The notes under the pieces: model-generated | Database searches by the model: none | Told to the model about the DNA's origin: nothing | What the model saw: the letters and a program-made list of their open reading frames with translations, nothing else | Shown: positions 21,649-35,822 of the stretch, in pieces | Layout of the letters: the number at the start of each line of letters is the position of its first letter | Numbering within the stretch: position 1 is the first letter of the stretch | Program-made: the position numbers and the translations under genes | Origin: Lagopus muta | Taxonomy: Eukaryota > Chordata > Aves > Galliformes > Phasianidae | Reading direction: 5' to 3' | Assembly (NCBI RefSeq): GCF_023343835.1 | Contig: NC_064438.1 | Location: 12,009,077-12,073,076, forward strand | DNA length: 64,000 nucleotides

Positions 21649-24600
21649 TTTCAAACAGTCTTTTGAATGATTAAAGTAAATCCACTGGATTTGTTTGTAT
21701 ATATTGATGCATTGTTTAGGGCATGATATAGTGATCTGAAATCTCTTTTGTAGTGAAAAAATAAAGGTACGTGGGGGAAACATAGCTTATATGGGGAGAG
21801 AGTGGTAATTTTATGAAAATCTCAGCAGAGGTAAATGATGTTTAAACAATGAAAACAGCAGTTTGAGTTCAGTAGGAAAACAAAAACTAGTTTCACTGAG
21901 GTCACATTTTGATCTATTCCAATAATTCACTTTCTTTAGCTTGAAGAAGAAAAATAGCCGTGTTCCAGTTTCTGCCTTCCAAAGAACTGATACCGACTAC
22001 AGCAATGAGCTTACCTCATGGCACTGATCCCTGGGAATTAAGCAGCTTCAGGAAAATCACTGGTAAAGTTAGCTTGTTTCTTTGAACGGAAGGTGCCTTT
22101 TGTCTTTCTTCTGTTTGCTTATTCTGTGTGATACTGTTGTTTTTGCTGTGGCAGTGAGGAATGATGAAGGTGAAATGTTATACTGCAGTACTTAAAGGTT
22201 TTCTTAGCCCAGGAATTAGGGTACAAATGCAGAGACTAAGAGGAAGGGAGTGTGGAGTCTTTCCTGTCCCCTATTTGGATTCATCTGGAGGGATAAGTGT
22301 AAATGTGGAGGTGAAGCATGTGTCACTCAAACGTACTGTGCTATTTTATAGCATTGGAAGTAACCAAGTCACTATACTGAAAGAAAATAAAATCCTTTTT
22401 GAAATAGAAATTATTTAAATATTAAAGCCTGATAAGGAATCTTTTATGTAATGAATGCTGACAACTTTAAGGCTACAGAGTGTAATAGTATCCTTATAAA
22501 AGGCAGAAAAATATATGTTAGGCCAGGCAAGCTAGGCACCATTTGCTCTCTCAACAGTTAGACTTTTAATTCTATACAGAGTATGTAACTTAAAGCTTCA
22601 CTAAAATATATAGAGACATTTAATAATATTTATGTGTATATATATATATGCTTATAATTGTACTATACCAACAATCAAACCATATCTCTCAGTCCAATGT
22701 CCATTTCAGTCTGATGGTGCATTTACAGAGAGCTAGCTCCCCTGGGCTCAGGTGCCTGCAGATGACAACAGAGCCCAGCCATAACTGCAGTGCTGGCTTG
22801 CTGTGACTTCTTTTCTACAGCTGTTTGGCACAGATGAAGGTAGGATAAGATACAGGCTCAAGAAACAGCAAAGGCCCTGTTTTTATGGCATCTGTGCTAT
22901 GTGCTTGGTTAGAGAAAACTCCTGCAGGACAGGAGAAGAAACTCAGTTGAAGGTGTTTGGCAGCAACGTTCTGACTGATGACAATCCAGCTTCACCCAAG
23001 GATTGTGCCACATGCCATTAAAGAATGGGTCACATACAACTGTGCCTGCTGTTAATGCTGCCAAGCACTCTGGATATCTTCTGTGCTTCAAAGTGCAACA
23101 ATGCCCTGTGGGGACTAAAAGGCCTCACTTAATGTATCTTCCCGGATAGAGAAAAGGGAACCTTCAGAGCGAAAAGGAGATGTCTCTTAAGGAAAGCATT
23201 CTTCCCTCTGCATTACCAAAAAGCAGGAATTGTTTGAAGCAGAACAAAAACACAGAACCAAAAAGAAATGTTTGCAATATTTAGCGTTCAACATTTACGC
23301 TTTCAAAAGATGTTTCCTTGCAGAGCCAAGCAGTTGACTCCCTGCCACTAATACCATTATTTATAGTGTGGCACAGGCAAAGGGACTTAATCCAGCAGAC
23401 CCCAAATAGGTGGGTAATATTTTTACACTCTGATGTTTCAGTGGAAAGTAACCAAAGAGGGACTCACATTAGTCACAGTGCAAGCGGTTTAAAAAAGTAA
23501 TCCTCCGACTCTTTTCTCTATTTCATCACTTATATGTGCAACACATTTCTGTGGATAGAGTTATAGTTTTTTCCTTCCAGAGTTGTCACATAACTTTCAA
23601 AGAGCCTAGTGTTCAGCATAACAGCTGCTCTTGCTTTTTTTAAACAGGGCTTCTTCATTCATAAGAAATATAAGGAAAGTGTGTCTGTACAGCGTCTGGC
23701 AAAGTAGTCCCCTGATCCCTTGCTGGACAGGGAGGAGCTGCCAGCATTAAGGTATGTTTTGATGGAGCTGGGTAGCAGCTTGATTTATGCTTTCAAGAGG
23801 CAGGGTTTTCTCCTTTGTGACCTTTTTGAAACACCCATATTCATTGTTCCTCCATTAAACACAGGGGTTTAAAAATCTCTGGCACATAGGGGCAAAAATC
23901 CAAAAACATTACACACAGCACATGGACAGCAAAAGGACTGTTTGCTGTTATGCTAAACATCTGTCTGGAGCTGTGCACTTTGCTTTTCTGCTGGCAGCGT
24001 TTTTTGTATTTGCCTTCGACCAATACCTGAATGTGGTGGAGGGTGAATGCAGGGCTGCAAGGAGAAAGCTGCTTACCTATCAAGACTTCTAGCACCTAAA
24101 AGCAATACATGGGAAAACTAGCCTAAAAGTTACTAAAAGCTTAGCTTGGTGTGTTACTGTCTTAACTTGCCTTTAAATGTGCTTTCATTGTAGTCAGTAA
24201 CAGAGAGGCAGCTGTTAATTACAGTAATATTTGCAAATACTCTTCCCTGTTGGTTATTGCCAGTATTTCTGCCTGCCTTCTTATCTCCAAGACAAAGTTT
24301 AAATGGAGCTATTTTAGATTTGAATAAGAACAGCATTACATGCATGTAAAAGCATTTTCACATCCTCCAGTACACGTTTTTCAACAACAGGGAGATACTG
24401 CAGTGATAACAAGGAGATACAGCAGTTCTTTGCCACTATTTTTGTGAGCGAGTCTCCTGCCTCTGTCTTGTGTGTTAGGCATCATGTCAGCATTTCAAAA
24501 GAGGAGGGAAAAAAATGATATTCCTCATTTCTGGTGTGGCTGTGTAATCTTTAGGTCTGTTCTTCCATGAGTTGGCAGTGAGCTAAGGTTGTCAAGGGGA

Positions 24601-27600
24601 ATACAAGTTTATCCCTGTCAAGTGAAAGGAAATAGCTTTATCCACTATTCTGAACTGCACTGTATTAGCCAAATACCTATTAAACCACTGCAGTGTTATT
24701 GCTTCTCCATGATATTCCAGAATGCCTGATGTCCTTATATTATTTTTTTTTCTGATTATAATTTTTTTAAGACTGGGAACAGTATCATGCAAAGATAAAA
24801 TCCTTCCACTGAATTCTACATCCTAGCCTAATGGATAGGGCTGTTTTTAAGGGCAAGTGTTCAGCTGGTGTGTCTTGCTTCAGTTCCATGTTTTCAGTGG
24901 ATTCCTGATAGCTTATCCCAGCAAAGGGCCTGCCCTTTCCTCCACAACTATCAGATTACATTGACCAAGCATTCTGTTTGCAGCAGAAAAGTACAGCAAA
25001 TTGTGATTAGTAACATCAACTGAATGCAGTTCAGAAAAAAGCTTCAGTTGTACTTTTACATGACTTATTTTCAGCGAATGAGAAATGTATTTAATCAGAT
25101 ATTTTAGGATATCTGTTAAGGAAACTGATAGGGTAGGACAGAGGACTGTGAAGATCACTCACAGTATTGAACAAGGGCTGAATGTGCCAGTGACCCATGA
25201 CACGGGAAGGTAAAATTGCATATTAAGTCAGGAAGAAAGATGGATGAAGTTGGAAAAAGAGACCAGGCACAAAAAGACATGGTTTTGTGCCAGCCACGTG
25301 CTTGAAGTGGCCCTCAGAGAATGCCATAGCCCAGGGCTCATGACATGAGTCAACAAAGTGCTGGGGTCAGGAGCTGCACATCTGGCCTCACACTGGGGAA
25401 GTTCCTTGAGGTGCAGGGGCTCTAGGCAGCTTCTCTGTTGCCATCAGTCCTCTATTAAACGGTCAGATGAGATGCTCTACTTTTCTGGCTCTGTGGCAAT
25501 GCCGATGATGGGGGGAAAAAAGGTCTGCTGCTGTGGGGCACTTGGATGCTGGGTGTGTCACGATGAAGCAAAGCATAGTTGGTTTTTTTTCCCCTCTTAG
25601 TCATGCCCCCAGCCTAATGTTAGCACTTCAGTTTGGTTTTCCAGTTCTGTGATGGTGTAACTAAAGTTAGAGTAATGCATCAGAATTGGGATGATCTGCA
25701 CTGCCTGTGATCCAGTTGGAAATTCTACAGGCATTAAGCATTTCTTGGTAGGGTTTTTTCACTGCTTATGTGTAATGCTGAAGGAAATATCAGCAATAAT
25801 TAGAGATACTATTTTTCATTTATTTCTGGCTTAGTTGAATGTAATGTACCAGAAGAAATCCTGTTATCCTACCTAGTGCTTTGACTCAAGCTGAATCAGT
25901 GGCACTCTTTGGCCCTAAATTTTGTACTAGAGAGTTTATGGCCTGTATTTCTACAGATATTTACTATGACAGAACACTTTCTTCCCTGGCCTGTCTGCTA
26001 GACAACATAAACCATCCAGGAGTACTGCCCATATGTTGTGACTGTGTGTACTGCTTTTGTACACACAATAGTGGTTCTTGAAACGGCTTTTGAATCCTCA
26101 AGCAATACAGATGTATATGTCCGGGTAGCTCTTGCTGTGGTTAGATGGATTTTTATTTATGTATTTATTGAAATAGTAAGCTATGAGATACAAAACCAAA
26201 CTTTACTGGCTTACAACTTGAGAGCAATTCCAGAGTTGAGTTTATAAGCCTCTGGGAAGGATTTTGCAACAGCATTTTTTTTTTTTTTCTGAGGGGGGTT
26301 TAGGTATCCCAGCTATGACAGGACTGAATTTCATGCTCCTCCAGTATCAGACACCATTACTTAAAATAGTTCCACCCTGCGGTGGGCTGAGCTGGTTTCC
26401 CTTACTCTGTGGCGGATGGCAGCTCCCTGGGAGAAGGGCAATGCAGGGGCATGCCTGAACTGCTCAGGAAAAATTCACTCAAACAGTGATCTGTAGATGA
26501 AAGTGAGGGATTACTAATCGGAAAGATCAGTTGTTAAACTGTTAATAGTACTGATGGAGTATCTTCATAAGACACAGCCACGTGCCTTTGGGTATTTCTA
26601 GCCAGAGCAGCCCCTGATGAGAATTTGGGTGGTTTCTGTGGGCTTTTTCCTCAAGCAGCCCATATGGGTTGGTACAGTGGGATGTCCTTTGGAGCAGGTT
26701 GTCAGGGATAATGATCGGCAATGCACCTTTAGTGAAGCTTAAGTAATTTCAGTGGTTGAAGACTTGGCTTTAATGCTGCTTGGTGTAGCTGTAAGAGTGT
26801 AGTAAAATAGTACCTGGTGAGCATGTGTGGTTGTACCTGCTGTTCTTGCAGCTGTTTGCTTTCCCTAGAAAGGTTTTCCTCTGAAAAGTCTGGATTGTAT
26901 GGAGCATTGGATGTGAAATGGCTGCAGTGAAAGAGCAAGCTGGAGGAGCATGGCATTGTCTTCCATGTGCAGGGATGCAAGGATAGCATCCTTCAGTATG
27001 GGCTGATCTGACTGAAAGGACTGAGTTAGAAACGAGACAAGAATGTGGATCCGTGCACAGCCTGCTGGTTTTGTCAGGCATATGCTATTTGCCAGGCATA
27101 TGCTTTGCTGATGGAGGAGTCTTGAACATCAGGGAAGTGCTACTCTGACATTCAGGGCCTCTTCTGGTTTGAGCTGTGGAAAGTAGAATTGAGAAGAGGA
27201 AAGAATTAGTGAGAAGAAACGTTCCTAGCTGGCTGATGCCCACCGCACTGCTTTTAAACATTGCTTATGTAACTGCTGAGGAAGATGGAAGGTTTATCTG
27301 ACCTACAGGGAGCTCTAAAATATCTCCAATGTTTCCCATACAGTTTCTTTTCAAAGAAAATATTTGCTGAGACTGAAACAGCCACAAAATGCACTGTTTT
27401 GAGGCCACTGACAACAGCAGAGCACTTCCAATCTGTAAACTGCTGCCTACATCCTAAGCAGACGATAGTTCTGGAGCTTTTAAGAGAGTTTGCATGTTGA
27501 GTTGAAGAGAAGCTGCTATTGTCTGCAGTACTAATAGTAGCCAATTTGAGTAGCCAGTTATGTGCATGAGGTCGCAGTGATGATGAAGTCAGACGCATGA

Positions 27601-29828
27601 AAGAGCAGCACCTTGGTTTATAGATAAGGTCACAGCATTAGTAATGTTCAGAGTTTAATTGCTTAAATTATCAGGGGGATTTTTTTCATCTGGTGACTGC
27701 GAAGAAGAGTAAACTTAAGGAAAATGTTGCAAGAAAGTGCAGCTGCTTGTTGGAAAGGCAAGCAGTTCCTTGGTTGAGCAGGAATACAGAATATCTGTCT
27801 TTGTGCAACACTGCAGTGCTTGTTGAGCAGAAATTGTTTAAAGTTCAGGGGCTTCTAAAGAGCATATCCATATATATAAATTGATGGACACGTCACTACT
27901 CGACCTTTTGCAATAAACGAAGTGTACAAACACACGTTAAATGTACATGAGGTAGTCATGCATTGAGGAAAAATCCAAGTCAAGCATTTTTTTGTCTTGA
28001 AAAGATCAGTTCAAGATCACTTCTTGGATACTGAAGCCTTTCAGAAAACTTTGAAATCTTAAAGCATAACCGAAAAATGCCTCTTTTAAGAAGGGTCAGT
28101 CCTGCCTGAGCGCACTTTTTGTGAAAGTCAGGTGAAAGCACGAGTTCTTTTGCATTTGGCAAATGTTATCCAGGCCCTGAGCAGTGCATAGCAAGCAGTG
28201 TGGAAGGATCCATCTGCCTCTGGTGACTGTGAGAAGTCTGTTAGCCCAGCCCAGCATGTGAACCATCGCTGCTGACCCGGAGTAAGGCATTCAGGCCTTG
28301 TTTAGAACAGCATGGGGAGCAGAACCCTCTGAAGAAGGGAGGGCAAAGGTTTATAGTGAAGGTGACTTCACAGCCCCAGAGAGTGGTGATTTCAGCATGC
28401 TGCTGCCTGGCTTAGCCAAGTGGGTGCATCTAGAAAATCTTCAAGTTATGTTTGCTGCTGTGGTCGGTGACATTATCAGATTTCCTAGTGCGAATGCTTT
28501 TGAGAGGAGCAAGCATTCAGTTTTTCTTCTTAGGATCACTTAATGAGTCATTATTTACTTTTGTCTCACAGCAACAAGAAACTGGATTTCTGGGAAAAAA
28601 ATCTAATTGTGCCAGGGTTGGTGCTGAACAGGAGCAGCATGCTTCCTGTAATAAAGTGTCAGCTCATCACTTGCATAGTTTCCAGATACAGCTTCTGTTG
28701 TGATTTCTTATTCGCCACTATGATGTCCAGGGACAACAGCCTCCTTTCAGATAAGGTTTGCTCTGTCAGGAGCTTAGAAAGCGCTTCTTCTGCTTGAAAA
28801 AGGGAAATCCATTAACAACACGGGGAAAGTAGTATAAAATATTAGGATGCAGAGTTGAGTACAATCAATTTTTGGTTTTGACAGCAGGAATTTTCAGCTG
28901 ATCGGATGCATTGTTTGCAAGGAGGATGTGCATTTCCCCAGTTGTGATTTTGGGTTGGTGTTTTGCTCTGACTCTTGAAGCCAAGAAGTTATGGGAGTCT
29001 GAGCTTTCAGTATCTTGCTGGTGATACAGGGGGAGAAAAAATTCACTTGTTTGCCTTAAACTCCATTAGTCTGTTTTTCCTCATACAAACTGTGGTTGGA
29101 TTTTTGTTTTTGTTTTCATTCTCTTTGGTTTGTTTGTTTGTTTTTTAAAGCCAAATAATAAAACAAACATGCCAAGCAAGTTTACAGGGCGCTCCCAGAC
29201 TTGAAAAAAGCTGAGTGGACTATGCTGTGTCCAGCTCAGCTCTGGAGTGATGGAGTACAAGTGCTCATGTTCATAGTCAAGCATGCATCAGACAAGTGTT
29301 GACCTTCCTACTGCTGGACAAGAGTAATTGTTAATCTTCATTTACCTAGGGAACTTGTTTATAAAATATCCCAGTCAGCATGCAGGCTGTGCAAGAACGG
29401 AAAAGGCAGCTATAATAATATTGATTTAGGAAGTTGTTTAGGAAGAAGTAGGGAATGGTTTTTGACACCGTGACACATGTGACGTCTGCCTCCTGTCTCC
29501 TTGGCTGCAAACCGAGTAGGAGTTGTCTATGTACAAACCAGCTCTTCTGCATGACTACAGGGCCAGAGCCTGACCTGTCATAAATAGATGCTGACTTCTG
29601 CAAAGCTACTCTGGTTTGTGCCAGTTGGGGATTTGGCCCAAGATGGCAGGCTGAAATGTTGCTGGGAAGTCTCTCTGGTTTTGTTTTCAAAGACTCTTCA
29701 GTCCAGCAGCTCTTAATCCCTTAGGGCTACCTCTTTGTTCCCCCACCTCCCCCCCCCATCTCTCTTGCTGCCCTTGTACATTTTGTTTCTCAGCTTTGAA
29801 ATTGCATCAAATTAAATTGCATATATAA

Positions 29829-29896
29829 AAAAAGTTTTTTTGTTGTTTTTTGTTTTTGGTGTGTTTTTTTTTGTTTTTTTGTTTTTTTTTTTTTGT
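29829..29896. repeat. T-rich low-complexity tract
   Basis: T runs interrupted by single G bases (TTTTTTTGTTGTTTTTTG pattern) over about 65 bases, preceded by a short A run. Confidence 0.8.
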
Positions 29897-32800
29897 TCCT
29901 AACTTTTTCTCCTTTTGAATGTCAACTCCAGTGGTAATACAAGAAGCTTTGGCTCAGCACCTGAGGAATGAACTGACTGTTGCCTGTTTCTAAGATGTCT
30001 TTCTCTTAACCAAAATGTGTAATGGATACCTTGTAGCACAAGGTTGCAAGAAACTCCTTGCGGCTTTCTTTAAAATAGATCTAGGCAAGCAGTCAGCAAT
30101 CTTACATGAGTCTCCCCAGTTCAAGAACTGTTTGGACACAAACCATGGGTCACTTGCAGTGCTCCATTAGCAATTACTACTGGAGTTCAAATCATTACGT
30201 GAAAAATATGAAACAAGAATCTGTCTTCACAGAGCAAGACTGGTAAATTTTGCAAACTGATAAGGGAGTTCTTGACATGCTTACAGGGATGCTTCTTAGT
30301 TGACGACTTGACTTGAGCTTACAAGTGCCGCCATGAAATTTTGACTGTTTGCCCAAATCCTATTATCATTCAGGAAGTTGGTGAAGTCGATTTAAGCACT
30401 AATCATGCAAAGCATAGGAAAGTATGTGAGAATACCCACCTTTTATGGCATAGCATTTGTTGGCAGTATCAGCTTGGTTGTAGCTGATGAGATTAAAGGA
30501 TTAGGAACTAAGCCAGATACCAAACTGCTGCTGCTAAAGTTGTAATTTGCCAGTATATTGATTACAGTGGATTTTTCTTAAGCCTTCAGCACAGCATCCT
30601 GTATCCTTATTTCTCTGGTAGCTTGTAACCGTATATCTTTAATAAAATGGAGTCCATATTTCATAAGAAATCTGAGGTCTCCTATTGCTGATGTGTAACC
30701 CATTCATTTGATCTATTTTCGTAGCTGTGTGCATGATTTTTTTTTTTCTTTCTCTCCTGTAATATTTGCTGTGAGAGCAAAAACTAGGCTTTGTAAGTGT
30801 TAACATGAGCAGGGAGACTTGAGCTAAATCTCTTCTTTCTGATATTGGAGGGAGAACAAACTTCTCAGTGTCCTTTGCTGAGGATCCTGAAGGTACTTCC
30901 TGTCTGTGATCCAAATTCGTTCCTAGAAGACTTTGCAGAAGAGAGCCCTGAAGTTTGTCCCAGTCCCCGACTGATTTACTTGTTTGCTATTATTATTTTA
31001 GTTAATAATGTAAATGTAAGGAATTCAGTGTTAAGTTCCAGGCTTTCTGTTCTGTGTAGGGTTATGCTTAGTCGGAAGCATTTCTGCAGGGCTCTCTGTC
31101 TGGGAGTATGTGTTTGTTTTTTTAATAGCACCAAGGGAGCAAGCTGATAGGAAATGCACCTGACCTATTGAGGTGGCACGAAGGCTGAAGTGTGATCCTG
31201 GTGAAAGGGAAATTCAGAGAAATTGCTCCATCAAGTGTTGAAAGGTAAAACTGGCACTGTTACTGGCAAGCACTCGAGTCTGCCTTGAGGCCAGGAGCAA
31301 AGTGCTCTACTCGTGTCTCATACAGGTGAAACCCACGAAATCCCTACTAAGTTTCCTAGGGACAGATTTCACTCTGAGCTGCATAGCATTTTATGGGTGG
31401 CCTTCTTTTTAATCTCATGTTCGCTCTACTTTAAATATCCACAGGAGCATTCAGCTCAAAGCTGCTTTTTTTTTTTCCAACAAAAGCAAAATATCTTGTA
31501 TGCATATCTTGTATGCGTGCAAACATGTTTGAATGCAAAAATTAGAGGTAAAAATTCATATGCTTTGCAATTATGCAATAACATTTGCAAGATCTTTAGG
31601 GAAAGAAAAGTAAGCAGTCATTTTACCTTGGATTTTAAGAGTATTCTGTTGAATGTTGGAAGATATATAAAAGATGATGTACCTGTACAAAATTCCCTGA
31701 AATAATGCATAGCCTTAGATTATCACAGGCTTTGTTGCTTCCTTCCATCATGGAACCAGTACTGATGTTTCACTTACTCATTTAGGATATTTGTACTGTT
31801 CATCTCCAAGGAAAAGTTCAGCATCCTTGCATAGCCCTCGGTTTCTATCAGAGTGAATCAGCTCTCAAGGAGCTAATTCAATCAAGTGAAACACTTTATT
31901 TTAACAAACTTTTGACTTCTGGGGTTTTGTGCCAGGCAGCTAGACTGAAAAGGTGCATATCTGTATATTTGCTTTCTTCTTTTAGAAAACAAAGCATTGG
32001 CAAGTAGGAAATGGTCAGGAATAACCTATAATGGTGGCTTGCTTTTTTTTAAAAAGCAGTGTGATGAATAATTGCATTAAAAATGTGAACAGGGCTCTTA
32101 AATATTGTTTCTTCAAAACATGATTATTATTTAGCTTTAAAAGCTCTTGCTATTGGAGACTTTTAGCTGTGCGATAGATAATATATAAATGGTTTCTTCT
32201 AGTATTTTCAGCTAAAGTCACTGAGTGCCTGCTTCTGCCTGCTTCCATTAGCTGCCTAGGACTTGTAGGCAATACGCTGCACTGCTGTATCACCTCTGTT
32301 CCCAGATGGTGAATGAAGTTAGTGGAGTATACAAATCTTGCGTTTTCTGGTCAAGTGCAACAAGTGCAGAATGCTTGTGCTGTTTTCCAGCCAGCACTGT
32401 GAATTCCTTCTCACTTTACCAGCACATAAGGTGTTGCTTGAATTTCATGTTGGTGTGAGAATGATCAGTACAGAGATCATCAGAAACCCCAAATCCTACT
32501 TCTTCTAGCAGTGTGGAGGGTAAGTTACCTGCATAGGGCCTCTTGCCTTCAATGGGATGCAGAAGTGTGCAGTGGAAAGGCTTCAGGTGCCTCCCTCATT
32601 TCAGTGAGAATATTTTGTGGTTTTTTGTAAATAGTGCACTTTTCAACACAGTTGAGAACCAACCTGGAAAGGAGAGTGGTAATTGCTGGGAGACCTATCA
32701 ACCAAGAGCAAAGGAAAGGAGGCTGAGTCAGAGCAGAGTGATACTTTATTTTTGGTCTAAAATCCTCCAAACCCCCTCCACTACTGTGCAGAGTAACAGG

Positions 32801-32929
32801 TGTAACTGCAGGCTTTCCCTGCTGCTACCCTCAGCCCAAACTAATTTAGATTTCTAAGCCTATGGAATGAATACGACGTGATGGAGCCAAAACTTACAAA
32901 AAATATCCGTGCTAATACAGACTGTAAAA

Positions 32930-33310
32930 TAAATGTAAGCTAAAGCAAAACAGCCTTTATTCACATGAAAAAATAAACCTGTTAGCTCTGATAATCGATT
33001 AAAATATTATACAATCAGGCAATCACAGATGTAGAAGCTTATCCTCCTTAAAGTCATTATAAATCACATCCTTTCCTAAATCTCTCTATTCCCCCTTATT
33101 GCTTATATTATAATCCCTGCCTGGGTATCATTTTCATTGCTAAACATAGTGTTTGCCAGTCAGTTTATTAAGGTTTGTCTTGATAGTGCCAAAACAAATG
33201 CCCTTGTTCAAAGATAAAAGGAAGCCTAATATTAAAATAATAATTTCACTTCTTTGCTTACAGAGCCTAATTATTGCAGAAATTGGCACATGAAATCTCT
33301 GAGGTGATAT
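32930..33310. promoter_or_regulatory. AT-rich motif-dense stretch, possible conserved non-coding element
   Basis: AT-rich sequence of non-repetitive texture with homeodomain-like ATTA cores, a TCF/LEF-like TTCAAAG (33208) and a run of balanced A and T without homopolymers. This texture is common in deeply conserved vertebrate enhancers. No alignment could be done, so this is a pointer only. Confidence 0.18.
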
Positions 33311-33417
33311 GGCATTAATACATCAACAGGAGCCTGCTTTGAAGTTGACCTGTCTCCTCCTCTCAGTTGTGTTGGATGTATGGGGTCTTCTGGGATGTCA
33401 TGCTGGGGAAGAAAACC

Positions 33418-33448
33418 TTTTTTTTTTTTTTTTTTTCTTCTCTTTTTT
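33418..33448. repeat. poly-T tract
   Basis: About 18 T residues, then CTTCTCTTTTTTT. It abuts a G-rich stretch (GGAGGGGGGTGGTGGG, 33465-33480). Confidence 0.75.
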
Positions 33449-35767
33449 TGGGGAGAGGTTTTATGGAGGGGGGTGGTGGGAAAACAACGGAACTCTTGAG
33501 GCTGCCTTACCTTTGCCTTATACTAAATGCTATTTTCTCCAATAATTATACAGGCTTTGCTTAAATCTGCAACTGTATTTTCCTGGGTGTTTTTGAGGCG
33601 TGTGAACTTCTTCCTGAGAAGTAAAGTGAGTAAAACAAGAAGTATCAGTTGAGCGTTCAAGAGTCCTCCAGTAGAACTGCATTTCACTCAGCATTAAATG
33701 GAAAATTTTATGTACCTTTAAACATCAAAACAGCAAAAAACCATTGATGGTTCATTATTTTCATTGAGTTGTAAGTTACTTCTGGTTTTATGTGAACTCT
33801 CCCCTGCTGGCAGTCTGGATCCTACTTCCATAAAGGCTGACATTATGGCAGCTTAGAGACAGGTAAATGTTTTGAGTAAAGCGAGGAGCTGTGGTTGAGC
33901 TGTATGCTTGTGCTAAAGTAACTCTCCTGATTTCAGTCACTCCTTTGAATTGGTCAAGAATAGCCATGTCTCTTAGGGTTTATCAGTGAGGCACTACCTG
34001 TTTAGCTGAAGAAAGCAAGTCTTTAATTTAGAAATACTATTTATCTATGGCTAAAGATGAAGCATAAATGTTGTCATCAGTTTTGTGTTATGGAATAGGA
34101 TGGAGTCACTTGGACAACTGAAAGAATTTCACCTAAGCATGTGTCTGAAGTTAGTCTGTATTTTAATTTTATGCATGCTGTTGGACATTTCAAGCTTTGA
34201 TGCAAGTAAGCTCAATCCCAGTGTGATCAATCTTGCCTTGGATGTATTTGGATAACTCTAGAGAGAGAAACATGAGCTACCAGTTCCTTTCTTTAAAGCA
34301 GTAATGATGAGCTTATTGAGTTAATTTTCTGTAGGAGTTAGAAATAAACTAAATTTATCTTCCCCTGTTCAGAGAAGACAATGTGATGGAAAACTTTCTT
34401 ACGTTTTAAAATGAATTTTGATTTGAATAATTCTGCATCTATATTAAGTTTTCAGTAGAGAGGGAGGAAGAAGGCTGTTGATAATTTGGTTTCTGAAATG
34501 ATTTTCAAAGAGGAGCCAGGCTGGTGATGAGCCCTGCATGGCCAACTTCAAAAAACAAGCTCTGGTCCTTTCTTGACACGTGTGCTCTGGACGGAAAGAG
34601 ATTCTGACGTTTTTAATGTCATGTGGAAACGTGGATATGCTCCCATGAAATACAATGAACTTAAATCTTTTATTTCGCTCTGCTTTGGGACAGCTGGGAC
34701 TGAAGATGAGCTGTAATTCTGAACACCATTAATTCTTTTTTGTTTCCATTGCTATGAAGCACAACCTACCTGCCCCACCTGCAATGACTGGGCATGGAGA
34801 GGTGCCAGGCCAGCAGAAGCACCTAGGCTATCATCTGTAAAAGGTTGCATTAATGTTTTCTGGCTCTGCAAATGTTCAATGAACACTTGCGCCTTAAGAT
34901 CATTGGGAAAAGTTCATGAGAGAGCTTTCAAGTTTCTGTATATTAAAAAACAAAAAGAAGAGGGAGAGGAAGTAAAACCAGGTTGCTGTACATAAAGTGA
35001 AGCTTCGGATCAAACAGGGATCGTTTCATGAGTCCCTCAAAAATCTGTGGGGTTTATTAAGGTGCGTTGTTGCTGTCAAGTCCTAACAGGATTTTAACTT
35101 TTTATAATTGTTCTCTGTTGACCAAAGCCGAATTTCACTGTTGAGCAGCAGTGGCGTGGTTTAATTTATTTTGTCTTTTAAAAGCAGTGTAATGTGAGCT
35201 GAGGCACAGCAGCAGCAGGAGAGTCTCTGGGGCAGTAAGGAGATGTGTCTATGGGAGGCTGCTAGCAGAGATTGGAATGCTCCTAATTGTCAGGGCACAG
35301 CCAGGGGACGAGAGCCACAGCATGGCCATGGAAACAGGGACAGTCAGCAGGGTGGGGACTCCTTATGGACACATGCTCTGATGGAGCAGTTTCCTGAGCT
35401 TTCATCATGTAATGTTAGCAGTGAAGGCTGTTGCCTTGCTTTGGGTACCGTGCACAGTGCAAGTGCTGGGTAACAAGCACACCAACCTTGCTGGGTCTTG
35501 AGGCCTGCAGGCAGAACTGATGGCTGGAGGAGGGCAGTAGGCATGCATGTGCTGGTGAGCCCTCAGCCCCTGGGCAAAGCACTTCCCTAAAGCCCTTGGA
35601 AGGGGAGAGCTCCTCCATGCTGGGCTCAGCTTGCCCAAGGGCAGAGCTCCACAAAGCCTTTTGCAGCCGTTAGTGCTGTCCCATGCTGCAAGATGACTGC
35701 AAGGAGCATATCAACATCTCTGCAACGTGCTCAGATTTCAAAGGCGGTCCACCAAACCAGCTGCATC

Positions 35768-35790
35768 TAAAAAAATTTAGTATTTTTTTT

Positions 35791-35821
<31 letters not shown>
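35768..35821. repeat. poly-T tract
   Basis: A T run of about 26 bases preceded by two shorter A and T runs. No adjacent retroelement recognised. Confidence 0.8.
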
Positions 35822-35822
<1 letters not shown>

